Shown here: positions 55,535 to 64,000 of the stretch, in pieces | Layout of the letters: every line of letters begins with the position of its first letter | How positions within the stretch are numbered: position 1 is the first letter of the stretch | DNA from: Blastocladiella emersonii ATCC 22665 | Lineage: Eukaryota > Blastocladiomycota > Blastocladiomycetes > Blastocladiales > Blastocladiaceae | Length of the DNA stretch: 64,000 bases | Assembly (NCBI GenBank): GCA_025594325.1 | Contig: JANHCV010000005.1 | Coordinates: 1,949,501 to 2,013,500 of the forward strand | Direction of reading: 5' to 3' | Translations under genes and position numbers: made by a program | The notes under the pieces: model-generated | What the model was told of the DNA's origin: nothing | Database searches by the model: none | Seen by the model: only the letters and a program-made list of their open reading frames with translations

Positions 55535-55610
55535 AGCAGAGGGGAGTGGTTGGGGAGAACCTCCCGCCCAGAGTGAGGCCTGCCACGCCGCCTCTCTCGC
55601 CGTCCCTTGC
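55535..55610 (+). repeat. Direct repeat, second copy
   Basis: Same sequence as 55200-55275 with about four substitutions. Each copy is preceded by GACAAGGGATGGCG or GGCAAGGGATGGCG, which is the inverse of the trailing CGCC.TCCCTTG. The whole unit may therefore be a terminal-inverted-repeat element of roughly 100 nt. Confidence 0.7.
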
Positions 55611-56342
55611 AGTTTCTGCGTGGTCTTGTACGGGGTATCGTTCTGTCACGGCTGATCCGCGGTGTAGGGCGTGTGCACGTCACACCGAGATCGGTCGCAC
55701 GCGAGCGAGGCACGCGCTAACGAGCGCGGTACCGTCGTCGTTCGGCGGCCCTCATGAGTTTCTCGATGAATGTACAGATCGTTCGGTTGTGACTATGCTC
55801 CGCGAGGCTACGCTAGGCCGCCCGGGTTCGCTTGAGTAGGTGGCGATGAGGAGAAGATCGCGACGCGTTTGAGGAGCACGAGTGTGGCGCAGCGCGTCCC
55901 GCTGACCTCCGAGCTGGCGTCGCATTCCAACGTCTAGATCCGCAGCAAGAGGACGAAGGACCAAAACTGCATTCTAAACTGGGATTCGAGAGAACGTAAA
56001 GTGGGTTTGTCCGATAGATGCACTGCGGCAAGCCCGGCTGAGGCAGAGTTGGAGGTGCGCATCTGTGGCGTCGGCTACCGGCACCCGCTTTGCTCACGCT
56101 CGCTCCCTCCTGTCGCCCTGTGCTGAGATGAACCTGCTGATGATGGGATGACATTCACTTCATGCAAACCGCCCGCCGTGATTGCTCCACCTCGAAGCCA
56201 ACGTTGCCTTCCCGTTCCTTGCACTTTTTGGGTTCCTCTTGAGCACCGCGGGCTCTCTTGTCGCGCGCGGACTAGTGCGCCCCCCGTTTTGTTATCTATC
56301 GAACGTGAACCATCGCTGTTGCCGCCAGCTGGCCATGAAACC

Positions 56343-56843
56343 ATGGACGACTTCGACCCAGAGCAGGGAGACGACATGCCTTCCAACTTTGCCGAGCGCT
56401 GGGCCGACATCATGATCTCGGACATGGACGTTGAGGAGCTTGCAAATTCACTTTGCGCTCGAGTTCCGCGTTGCTCGCTACAAGTGCTGAGCACAGCCTG
56501 CGCCATTGCCGCCTTCATCACGTTCACGCTCCGGACACTCGAAGACTTGCAGGCGACACTGGACAAAATTGGCGAGCAGCTCGAGCGGAAGCGGTTGTTC
56601 TTTGGTGCTCTGGATTCTTGCGAGCTCGACCTTGTGCGCGTTCGAGAACTCGACGTCTACGCGCAGTTCAGTATCCTCTCACTGGAGTTCGACACCATTC
56701 GCAACGCGGAAGCGGGCTTGGAACTGATGAAGGTCTCGCAGCAGTTGCGTGAGCTCGCCTGCAAGATCGCCCAGCTGACTTTGACGGCTGAGAACCTCTA
56801 CGGCATAACTCTACATTTGAAGATGATGGTCGACCTGATGTGA
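56343..56843 (+). CDS. Small helical protein of unknown function
   Basis: 166 residues from MDDFDPEQGDD. The N-terminus is acidic, followed by a hydrophobic helix (LSTACAIAAFITFTL) and a long amphipathic helical stretch (LEDLQATLDKIGEQLERKRLF ... LELMKVSQQLRELACKIAQL), likely coiled coil. No family is recognised. GC content is lower than in the neighbouring genes. The frame is open further upstream (to 56148) but without another convincing start. It could be a young or lineage-specific gene. Confidence 0.45.
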   Translation: MDDFDPEQGDDMPSNFAERWADIMISDMDVEELANSLCARVPRCSLQVLSTACAIAAFITFTLRTLEDLQATLDKIGEQLERKRLFFGALDSCELDLVRVRELDVYAQFSILSLEFDTIRNAEAGLELMKVSQQLRELACKIAQLTLTAENLYGITLHLKMMVDLM

Positions 56844-57152
56844 ATACAGATCCCTTCCGAGACCCTGACGCCTGTCGCGAGCGGATCAAACTTGGTGAAG
56901 CTGGACGTCATCCGAGTCAGCATAACCAGTGTGTGCCAACCACAGAATCTTGAGGTACTCGAGGTACTCGTGCGTCACCGTTGCAATCCAGAGGTGGGGT
57001 CATGGCAGGCGTCGCGTCAAGCACTTGTCTTGAGCGGTTGCCGGGACTTCCATGCACGCAGAAAGAATCAACATTAGAGCGGCGCACGCGGCACGCCAGA
57101 CACGCAGGACAGATGACAATGAACAGACAGATACAGGGCAAATCGGCCGGGT
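56844..57152. other. Short intergenic stretch
   Basis: Nothing recognised; it lies between two convergent genes. Confidence 0.4.
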
Positions 57153-58570
57153 TTAGACCATGGAGACGAAGCCGCGGTCCTCCTCCTTCTTGGCGAGCAG
57201 GAACATGGAGTAGGCGGGGTCCTCGGTGACCTCGCGGTCGAACTCGACAAAGGGCGGCAGGAGGCTGCGCAGCTTCATGGACTCCTGGAGCTCGACGACC
57301 ATCTGGTTGGCGGCGTCGCCGGCCTGGGCGGCGAGCATGGTGCTGGACTGCGAGTCGACGCGCACGCGGTGCTCGGGGATGTAGGCCTCCATGAGGACGA
57401 GCCCCGGGTTGGGCGACTGGAACACGTCGAGCTGGTAGTAGCAGTTCTGGTAAAGAAAACAGCGGCGCGTCTTGACGACCGGGTGGCGCGTCGGGTCCGT
57501 CTGCGTCTTGAGCGCGTCGTACTCGCGGCCGTTGATGGACCGGCGCTCCTCGACGCGCTGGCCGTCGGCCAGGGTGCGGCGCGTGGTCAGGTTGTAGTGG
57601 CACGTGCCCGACTCGTCGAACCGCTTGCGCATGCGCACCTGCGACCCGTCGGGCGTCGGGTTGAGGTACCGGTGCTCGACCGTGAAGTCGCGGTACACGA
57701 CGGGGAACGGCGCCGCGAGGTCAAAGTTCTTGACCAGCATCTAGAGAGATTGGGAGCCAGAGGTTAGCGAGGTATCGAGTGACCGACGGTCGTGACAGAG
57801 CCGTGCCTTGTGCTTGCGGATACCCTTGCCCCAGCGCTTGTCGACGTGGCCCATGCGGTTGAGAACGGCCTCGATGACGCGGTGGCACTTCTTGTCGAAT
57901 CCAGTCGAGTTGTCGACGAGGAAGAAGTGCGGATGGCCGATCCAGGCGGCCTTGACGAGCTGGTCGAGCTTGCGGGCGAGCTCGGTGCCCTCGGAGCGTG
58001 TGGCATTGTTCTCGTTGCCGTAGAAGGCCTCAGCGCCGTCGGCGGCCGTGACGAGATGCACAACCATGTCGTAGCGCGAGTCGCGGATGTCGACCTCGCG
58101 GAGCTGCAGCTTGTCGAGGATCTTCATCCACGACGGCCGGTCAATGTACGCCGACGGGTCCATGGTGCCGCGGTCGCACAGAACAACGGTCTTGCGGCCG
58201 TGGTTCTTGAAGTTGGACTTGGCGAGGTCGATGTAGGTCTGCTCGATGGTCATCATGGTCCGCAGCAAGTTCTCTTGGAAGTTGAACTGCTGCTCCTCGT
58301 CGAGCTCCGAAAAGAGCACTCCACAGCCAAGGAGGATGGTGGCCGTCTCCGGAATACGGTAGACCTTGTAACCGAGGTGGTTTTCGAGCACGTCCGAGAG
58401 CATGGCCTGGACAGTCGACTATGGGTGCGGCCACACTAGCGTCAGATCGGATCGGCGGGCGGAACGGGTGTGTAGACGGTGGTGCCGACCTTGCCACCAC
58501 TGGGGCCGCCGGTCAGGGCGACGACGAAGACGCCGTTCTCCTCGACGACCTGGGGGCTGAGAGTGGCCAT
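57153..58570 (-). CDS. Ttd14-like nucleotide-binding protein
   Basis: Exons 58490-58570, 57807-58418 and 57153-57740 give 426 residues. The Walker A motif GGPSGGKST (21-29) is completed across the first intron. RIPETATILLGCG, VLCDRGTMDPSAY, DMVVHLVTAADGAE and VDNSTGFDKK follow. The C-terminal domain (PVVYRDFTVEHRYL, RMRKRFDESGTCHYNLTTRR, KTRRCFLYQNCYYQLDVF) matches TRPL translocation defect protein 14. Ttd14 combines a P-loop kinase-like domain with a CYTH-like domain and binds GTP and phosphoinositides in flies. The second intron (57741-57806) fits only as GC-AG (AAG|GCACGG ... CTCTAG, with a CTAAC branch site). No GT site in the right phase exists nearby without deleting conserved residues. 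Confidence 0.85.
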
Positions 58571-59835
58571 GGTGCTGCGAGTAGGCCTGGTGCCGCGCGA
58601 TCGATCCAGACGGGACGACGAAGCGTTGCCGTTGTCGTTTACGTGGGCTACGTGGAGGCTAAGCCTAGGGCGCTTGGCCAGAAGGGGGAGAGAAGGGACC
58701 GGGGCGCCGACGCCGATCGCGGTGGCGTCGCGGGGCCAGGTTGAGACAGTCACGTGCGCCGTCGCCACCTGCTTCACGACTTTGGCCCCACGTCCTTACC
58801 TCCTCTGCTCCTCCCTATGTCGCCAACCTCGAGGGACTCGAAGACTTGATGAAACGAATGAATTGACTGCTGAGGCGGCTGCCCTATGGCTTTGGACGTC
58901 TTCGCCCGGACAACTTGCCTCGGTCGCTTGCGCGGATCTAGAGGATTGCTTACGGCCGCCTTCGGCCTTCGTGGTTCGACGTTTCTGTCGGGTTGGAGCT
59001 TGGAAGATGAGAACCTGGCGCTGCTCGGGATGGCGATGACGGCAGCAAGTCGTGGAGCCGCCCTTCGGTCCCGGCGGCAGTCGCGCCCGCAGTCGACCTG
59101 TTCTGCGGCCGGACCGTCTGAGGCACTTGGTCGACTGGCCCAGAACCTCGCTGTAGCACAAGCTCTTGGTCAGGAGCACGACGGTCCCGCTGCTGCCCTG
59201 CACCGACCCGACCGCGCTCGTCCTCGAGTCTGCCGAACCATACTCCCGCGACGCAGGCGTCTGTGCGATGCGGCACCCGGTGCTAGTTTATTCACGAGGA
59301 CGGTGTCGTTGGACGCGCTTGAGAACCCTCGCAGCACTCCCCGCGAGCAACCGGTTCGCCGCATCACATACCCGGGCTGCTCGAGCTGGATCACGTAGCC
59401 TCGCGGGCAGGACAACTACGAGCACGACTAGGTCTTGAGACGGTTATCGCTCTCTACGGCGACAGTCTTCTGTGTGTGCTCGGACCACGCGACGCTGCCG
59501 CTTCCCGCGTAAATCTCTGTCGCTTCTCAAGTTGACCAAGAACCGCGGCCTCACAGAATGCCTCCCTTCATCGGCTGGCTTGCACCGTCGACGGTATCGT
59601 GTCGCTCAAGAGCCAGCTCGATTGCGAGGCCAATCATTGATAGCGCGAATGGCTATCGCTGGTCGCGGACCCCTCTCTCCCATCGTTGCGTCGGCCGGAC
59701 CCTCACTCGGTGGCCGAAGCACTCGGTTACCAGGTCTAAACTTTGTTCTCGTCACGTCCAGCTCTGTACAATGACGGGCCTTTGCCCTCCTGTATATACC
59801 AGTCTTCCTTTCTTTATAAACAAGCCCACGCACAC
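58571..59835. other. Intergenic stretch, no gene seen
   Basis: About 1.3 kb between the Ttd14-like start and the repeat-protein stop. Open frames on both strands are short and unlike known proteins. Confidence 0.4.
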
Positions 59836-61830
59836 CTACGGCAAGGCCGGTGACGGGAGCGCGACGTGGAACCGCTGCTCGTCGAGCTGGTGTCCGTCCT
59901 TGAACATGCGCTCCATGACGGCGTCCACCTCGTTGAAGGCGCGGACGCGGCGGGCCTGCGGACCGTCGGCGGCCTGGTTATCGAGCCTGCGGTCGTTGAG
60001 GCGAGCGACGCGGTGGGCGACCTGCGACAGGTACATGGCCTTTTCCTTGGACTCGGTCATGGTGAACCGCTGGCTGTCGAGGGCCGGGGTGCCGCGGGCG
60101 AGGCGCGAGAGCTCGGTGGCGAGGTGGTCGAGCTCGCGCACGCGGCGCGGGGTCGCGTCCTGGTCGTGCATGCGGCCGACACGGGCCAGACGGTCGGCGG
60201 CGGCGGCGAGGCGCGCGAGCTCGACGCGGCGCACGGTCGCGTCGGACATGGTGGCGCGCTGGTTGGCCATGGAGCGCGACGCGGCCGAGTCGATGAGGGC
60301 GGTCATGAGAGCCTGCTGCTCGTCGGCGGTGGAGGCGGCGCGCTGGTTGTCGAGGCGGCCACGCGTCAAGCGGGCAATGTGCGAGGCGGTGGCGGCCTGG
60401 TCCATGGCGTCGCGCTTGGCGGGCGACAGGTGGGTGGTCTGGTCTTCGAGGCGGCCGCGGCGCTGCAGGCGGTCAATGACGGCGAGGACGCGGTCGAGGT
60501 CGTCGGTTGTCGCGGCGGGGGCGGCGACAGCGGGTGGCGCGGCGCGCGACTTGGCGTCGAGGGCATGTTTCGCGTTGTGCGAGGCGAGGAGATGCTTGGC
60601 GTCGCCCGACGAGGCGAGGGTGTCGAGGCTCTCGTGGTAGCCCGGTGGTGGGTGATCGAGCGAGAAGGAGGGCGGGGCCGAGGCGCGGAGGGCCTCGGAG
60701 AAGGCGCTGCCGTTGCTCGAGGGACGCGCGGCGTCGAGGAGGTGGGGCGGGTGGAGCGGCGACGAGGGGTGCGAGAGGTTCTCCGAGTCGGTCGTCAGCG
60801 CGGGGAGCGGACGGCCGCGGCGGGCCTCGGCGAGGACGGCGACGGTGCCCATGGCGGACTCGACGTGGGCCCACTGCTCGGGGGTGGGCTCGGTCGGGTT
60901 CTCGAGCAGCAGGTAGACGTCGTCGAGGAGCGAGGCGAGGGCGGAGGCGAGGGCCGTGTCGGGGACGAGCGGAGCCGCCGGTGCGGGCGGCTTCACGGCC
61001 ACTGAGGTTGCGGACGCGCAGCCCTCGTCGTCGCGGTCGGCGCGCGGGTTGACGAGGGCAGCGGCTGACGAGGTGGTGGAGGGCGAGGCGAGGGCGAGCT
61101 CGGGCGGGTACTGAGCAGGGTTGGACAGGGAGCGTATCCGGGTGCGCAGCGAGCTCATCATGCCGCCGCCGGGACTCGCGGGTGCGGCGGTCGCGGTTGG
61201 GTAAGCGAGCGTCGGGGGCGGCTGGGCGAGGGCGGGCGGATCAAAGGGGAGCGAGGAGGGTGCGGCGGGTGGGGGCGCGTACTCCTGGGCCAGGGCAGCG
61301 GACGGGAGCACGCCAATGGAGCGGCGACGCAGGAGGGCGGCAGCGGCAGCAGCGTCGCCGGTGCTCCCGCGGCGCAGCGTCGACAGCAGGTTGCGGGCAG
61401 CGGCGGTGGCCGAGCCTCGTCGCACGTCGGCGCCGGGGGTGTGGGCGGGCGGCGGCGGGGCAGCGGCGAGTAGCGCCTCGGCCGAGAGCGCGGGGGCGAG
61501 ATGCGAGGCGGGCGCGGGCGGCGGGGGCGAGGGCGGGAGGTCGAAGCACGCGGCAATGGCGGAGGTGGGCGGCGAGACGGTGCCGGCGCGCGAGGCGTCG
61601 GCAGTACGGGCCTCGCCGACGATGCGGCAGACGAGCGAGGCAAAGGCGTCGAGCGAGGCGTCGCGCAGGGCGTGCAGCTCGGCGCGGTCGACGGCGGACG
61701 GGACGCCGGCGGCCAGCGAGGTGGAGGCGGTGGTCTCGTCCGAGGCGTCCTCCTCCGTGTCCGAGACGTGTGCGGGTGGCGCGTCGCGGACGGCGGCGCG
61801 GGAGCGGCGCGGCATCATCTGCTCGGCCAT
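59836..61830 (-). CDS. Protein with C-terminal RLDNQ-type helical repeats
   Basis: One exon, 664 residues from MAEQMMPRRSR. The first 430 residues are Ala/Pro/Ser-rich and mostly disordered, with a helical island (VDRAELHALRDASLDAFASLV). From about residue 435 there are six or seven degenerate repeats of about 30 residues. Each has R(L/V)xRxxxLDxQ, e.g. IDRLQRRGRLEDQ, IARLTRGRLDNQR, ADRLARVGRMHDQ, LSRLARGTPALDSQR, AHRVARLNDRRLDNQ, MERMFKDGHQLDEQR. I know no family with this unit. It is head-to-head with IFT52 over a 354-nt promoter, so a ciliary role is a reasonable guess only. Confidence 0.65.
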   Translation of the reverse strand: MAEQMMPRRSRAAVRDAPPAHVSDTEEDASDETTASTSLAAGVPSAVDRAELHALRDASLDAFASLVCRIVGEARTADASRAGTVSPPTSAIAACFDLPPSPPPPAPASHLAPALSAEALLAAAPPPPAHTPGADVRRGSATAAARNLLSTLRRGSTGDAAAAAALLRRRSIGVLPSAALAQEYAPPPAAPSSLPFDPPALAQPPPTLAYPTATAAPASPGGGMMSSLRTRIRSLSNPAQYPPELALASPSTTSSAAALVNPRADRDDEGCASATSVAVKPPAPAAPLVPDTALASALASLLDDVYLLLENPTEPTPEQWAHVESAMGTVAVLAEARRGRPLPALTTDSENLSHPSSPLHPPHLLDAARPSSNGSAFSEALRASAPPSFSLDHPPPGYHESLDTLASSGDAKHLLASHNAKHALDAKSRAAPPAVAAPAATTDDLDRVLAVIDRLQRRGRLEDQTTHLSPAKRDAMDQAATASHIARLTRGRLDNQRAASTADEQQALMTALIDSAASRSMANQRATMSDATVRRVELARLAAAADRLARVGRMHDQDATPRRVRELDHLATELSRLARGTPALDSQRFTMTESKEKAMYLSQVAHRVARLNDRRLDNQAADGPQARRVRAFNEVDAVMERMFKDGHQLDEQRFHVALPSPALP

Positions 61831-62184
61831 GGCGACGGGCAGCAGCGGCGGCGGCAGAGTCGGAGCGCGGGACGGAACGTCGGGAGGGGCGGGTTGCGTG
61901 CGGCAGTCGGCCGGGAGTCTCGGTGCGTAGCGGGAGCGGTTGCGGGCAGTGCTGGAGTGCTTGCGGGGAGGCCTGCCCGGAAGGCGGCCGCCACCGGAGA
62001 AGAAACGCGCGCGCCGCCCCCCTGCTCGCCGGCTGCACGCCGCGCGTGACCGGCGTGACCGCGCCCCGCCCGCGTCGCGCCACGCGTCGCTTCTCCTCGC
62101 CCTCCGCCCTCCCATCTCTTGTCCTCGCCCGCGACCGCATGCGACGGCACCCCATGCACTCGATCCAGTAAACCAACCCCCAAC
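61831..62184. promoter_or_regulatory. Bidirectional promoter of the RLDNQ-repeat gene and IFT52
   Basis: 354 nt between two ATGs. GCGCCACGCGTCGCTTCTCC at about 62078-62097 is the promoter motif seen elsewhere, roughly 95 nt before the IFT52 ATG. The minus-strand frame stays open through much of it, so an earlier start for the repeat protein is possible. Confidence 0.45.
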
Positions 62185-63962
62185 ATGATGTCCACGGGCC
62201 GCTCCGGCTCGGTCCTCGGGTCAACCATGACGAGCGCCACCGCCGCCGCGCTCGGGTCCTCGGCCGCCATGGGCCAGGGCGCCGCTGGCATGCTCGGCGC
62301 GGGCAACGGGTCTGGCGCCTACGCCCGCACCACCGCCCCGCTCAAGGCCCAGCCGCTCATCCTCTTTGACGTGCTCAAGCGCGAGCCCTACTCGCCCAGC
62401 ACCTCGCTCAAGGCCATGCAGCGCCGCCTGCGCCAGTCCTTTAAGATTGCCCTGTGCGTTTTCTCCTCGCTTGCCTCCTTCTACGCCGGCAATCCTCACC
62501 GCATCTCCCCCTGAACAGCAACAAGGACGAGATCAGCCTTAACCGCATCTTCGAGGCCTCGCTCCTCGTCTTCTGCGGGCCGAGGGAAAAGTTCTCCACC
62601 AGCGAGTTCTCCGCCCTCAAGTCCTACCTCGACATTGGCGGCTCCATCCTCTACCTCGTCGGCGAGGGCGGTGAGGCCGCCTCGGGCACCAACTTCAACT
62701 ACCTGCTTGAAGAGTACGGCATGTCCGTCAACTCCGGTACGCACCCTCGCCTCGCCTCGCCCCGCCTCGCCGCACCGCCACCTACCCCCCTAACCTCCGT
62801 CCAACAACAGACTCGGTCGTCCGAACCTCCTACTACAAGTACTTCCACCCAAAGGAGGCACACGTCGCCAACGGCGTCCTCAACCGCGAGCTCACCCGCG
62901 TCGCCCTGCAGTCCTCGTGCAACTCCGCCACGCCCGCTTCGAAGCCCTCGACCGCCTCGAGCCCAACAGCTGCCGCCGCGGCCGCTGCCGCCTCTGAAGG
63001 GTACTTGCGCTCGATTCCATGACCGCGATCTCCGAGCTGACTCTCCTCGCCGTCCAGGTCACTCTCCTTTGTCTACCCGTTCGGCGCCACCATCAACGTC
63101 CAAAAACCCAGCGTCCCCATTCTCAGCTCGGGCTCTGCCTCCTACCCCGTCAACCGCCCCATTGGCGGCGTCTACTCGCATCCCGTACGCGTGTGCCCGC
63201 TACGTCCATCGATCCTCACACTGACCCGCCTCGCAACAACAGAACGGCAAGGGCAAGCTCGCCGTCGTCGCCTCCATCGACATGTTCGCCGACACGTACA
63301 TTGACAAGGAGGACAACGCCAAGCTGTTCCACGTCCTCGTCGACTGGCTGACCTCGGACCGCGTGCACCTCAACCCGATCGACGCCAACGAGCCCGAGAT
63401 CACCGACTACCACTACCTGCCCGACATCACCTCGCTCTCCTCGCACCCGCGCGCCTGCCTGCAGGACACCGAGGACCTGCCGCGCGACTTTACCCGCCTC
63501 TTCGACCACGCCCTCTTCGGCCTCGACCTCTCGCTCGTCCCCGCCGCCCTCACCGCCACCACCGACCTGCGCCTCAAGCACGAGCCATTGACCCTCATCT
63601 CGCCGCAGTTCGAGTCGCCGCTCCCTGCCCTCACCCCCGCCGTCTTCCCGCCCATGCTGCGCGAGCTCCCGCCGCCGCCGCTCGAGCTCTTTGACCTCGA
63701 CGCCCACCTCGCCCCGCCCGCTGCCCGGCTCGCCCAGCTCGCGGCAAAGTGCTCCGACGACGACCTCGAGTACTACCTCCGCGAGGCCGGCGCTATCCTC
63801 GGCGTCCCGTCCTCGACCACTGCGTCGTCGTCGCGGGGAACTGGCGGCAAGGACGCGGCGGCAGCAGCAGCCGAGGTTGGCCCGGCTGCCGCGCGCCGCG
63901 TCCTCGATGTGGCCCTGCGCCAGCTGATTTCGTGGAAGAAGCTCAACCACGGCGCCATGTGA
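62185..63962 (+). CDS. IFT52: Intraflagellar transport protein IFT52
   Basis: Five exons (62185-62453, 62519-62736, 62811-63000, 63058-63184, 63243-63962) close in frame to 507 residues. GPREKFSTSEFSALKSYLD, GGSILYLVGEGGE, YYKYFHPKEAHVANGVLNRE, LSFVYPFGATINVQKP, IDMFADTYIDKEDN, CLQDTEDLPRDFT and PQFESPLPALTPAVFPPMLRELPPPPLELFDLD follow the IFT52 family throughout. IFT52 is a core IFT-B1 subunit needed to build cilia and flagella, so the organism makes flagellated cells. A poly-Ala run in exon 3 is an insertion. The four introns are 57-74 nt. The start is the first ATG (MMSTGRSGS). Confidence 0.95.
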
Positions 63963-64000
63963 GGGCTCATCTCAAATACACTCTTTGATCCAACAGACAT

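Larger units (their letters stand above)
54575..55940 (+). repeat. Gene B 3' flank, duplicate of 50033-50880 with an insertion
   Basis: 54575-55110 and 55660-55940 match the flank of gene A in order. About 550 nt between them (55110-55660) have no counterpart there and contain a pair of direct repeats. An exon-like segment (VTITATGTLESIFRCILNTRD ending before GTACGCTCCGAG) suggests former coding capacity, but an in-frame TAA after the first intron argues against a functional continuation of gene B. Confidence 0.65.

Overview
This is nuclear DNA from a GC-rich, intron-bearing eukaryote, most likely a zoosporic (flagellated) early-diverging fungus. I lean towards Blastocladiomycota, with Chytridiomycota possible; the lineage is inferred, not proven. 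The grounds are short spliceosomal introns (mostly 50-90 nt, often opening GTACGT/GTACG), fungal-type genes (Kre9-like domain protein, ThrE/Prm10-like transporter, GH19-like wall enzyme, ABCG with a Cys-rich ectodomain), and a complete IFT52 gene, which implies a cilium. I found no bacterial operons, CRISPR array, tRNA or rRNA. Both strands carry many long spurious ORFs because of the GC bias.

The dominant structure is a large inverted duplication. Bases 1-10930 reappear as the reverse complement at 28074-39024, around a unique spacer of about 17.1 kb. The window starts inside the left arm, so its true outer end is not visible. In the translations the arms differ only by three substitutions clustered at the 3' end of an ABC transporter gene and by one 21-bp unit of a coding minisatellite (6 versus 7 copies). 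Each arm carries, from the outside in: a cytochrome P450 (cut off on the left), a GH19-like secreted protein, a small unknown protein, an ABCG transporter, NDUFAF5, a novel two-module C-x2-C-x17-H-x4-C protein, a dispersed palindromic element, and the tail of a paralogue of the novel protein. Identity stops abruptly inside that tail.

The spacer (10931-28073) holds a Kaptin homologue, a BRO1-domain protein, a PUF60-like splicing factor with an RS domain, a MARK/Kin1-type kinase with a KA1 domain, a Kre9-like membrane protein and an APC-family amino-acid permease. Right of the duplication lie the complete P450, a ZIP9-like zinc transporter, a probable pseudokinase, prenylcysteine oxidase, a ThrE-like transporter, two secreted or membrane proteins of unknown function (A and B) with related 3' flanks, a small helical protein, a Ttd14-like GTP/ATP-binding protein, a protein with about 30-residue RLDNQ-type repeats, and IFT52 head-to-head with it.

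Exon limits were placed by hand from reading frame, GT-AG sites and family conservation. Most multi-exon models close in frame. The uncertain ones are the middle of the novel zinc-module gene, the NDUFAF5 intron, the last Ttd14 intron (best read as GC-AG) and the 3' part of gene A. The hexamer ACGCGT, often within GACGCGTCGCG, recurs in many of the short promoters and in the 57-bp dispersed element.
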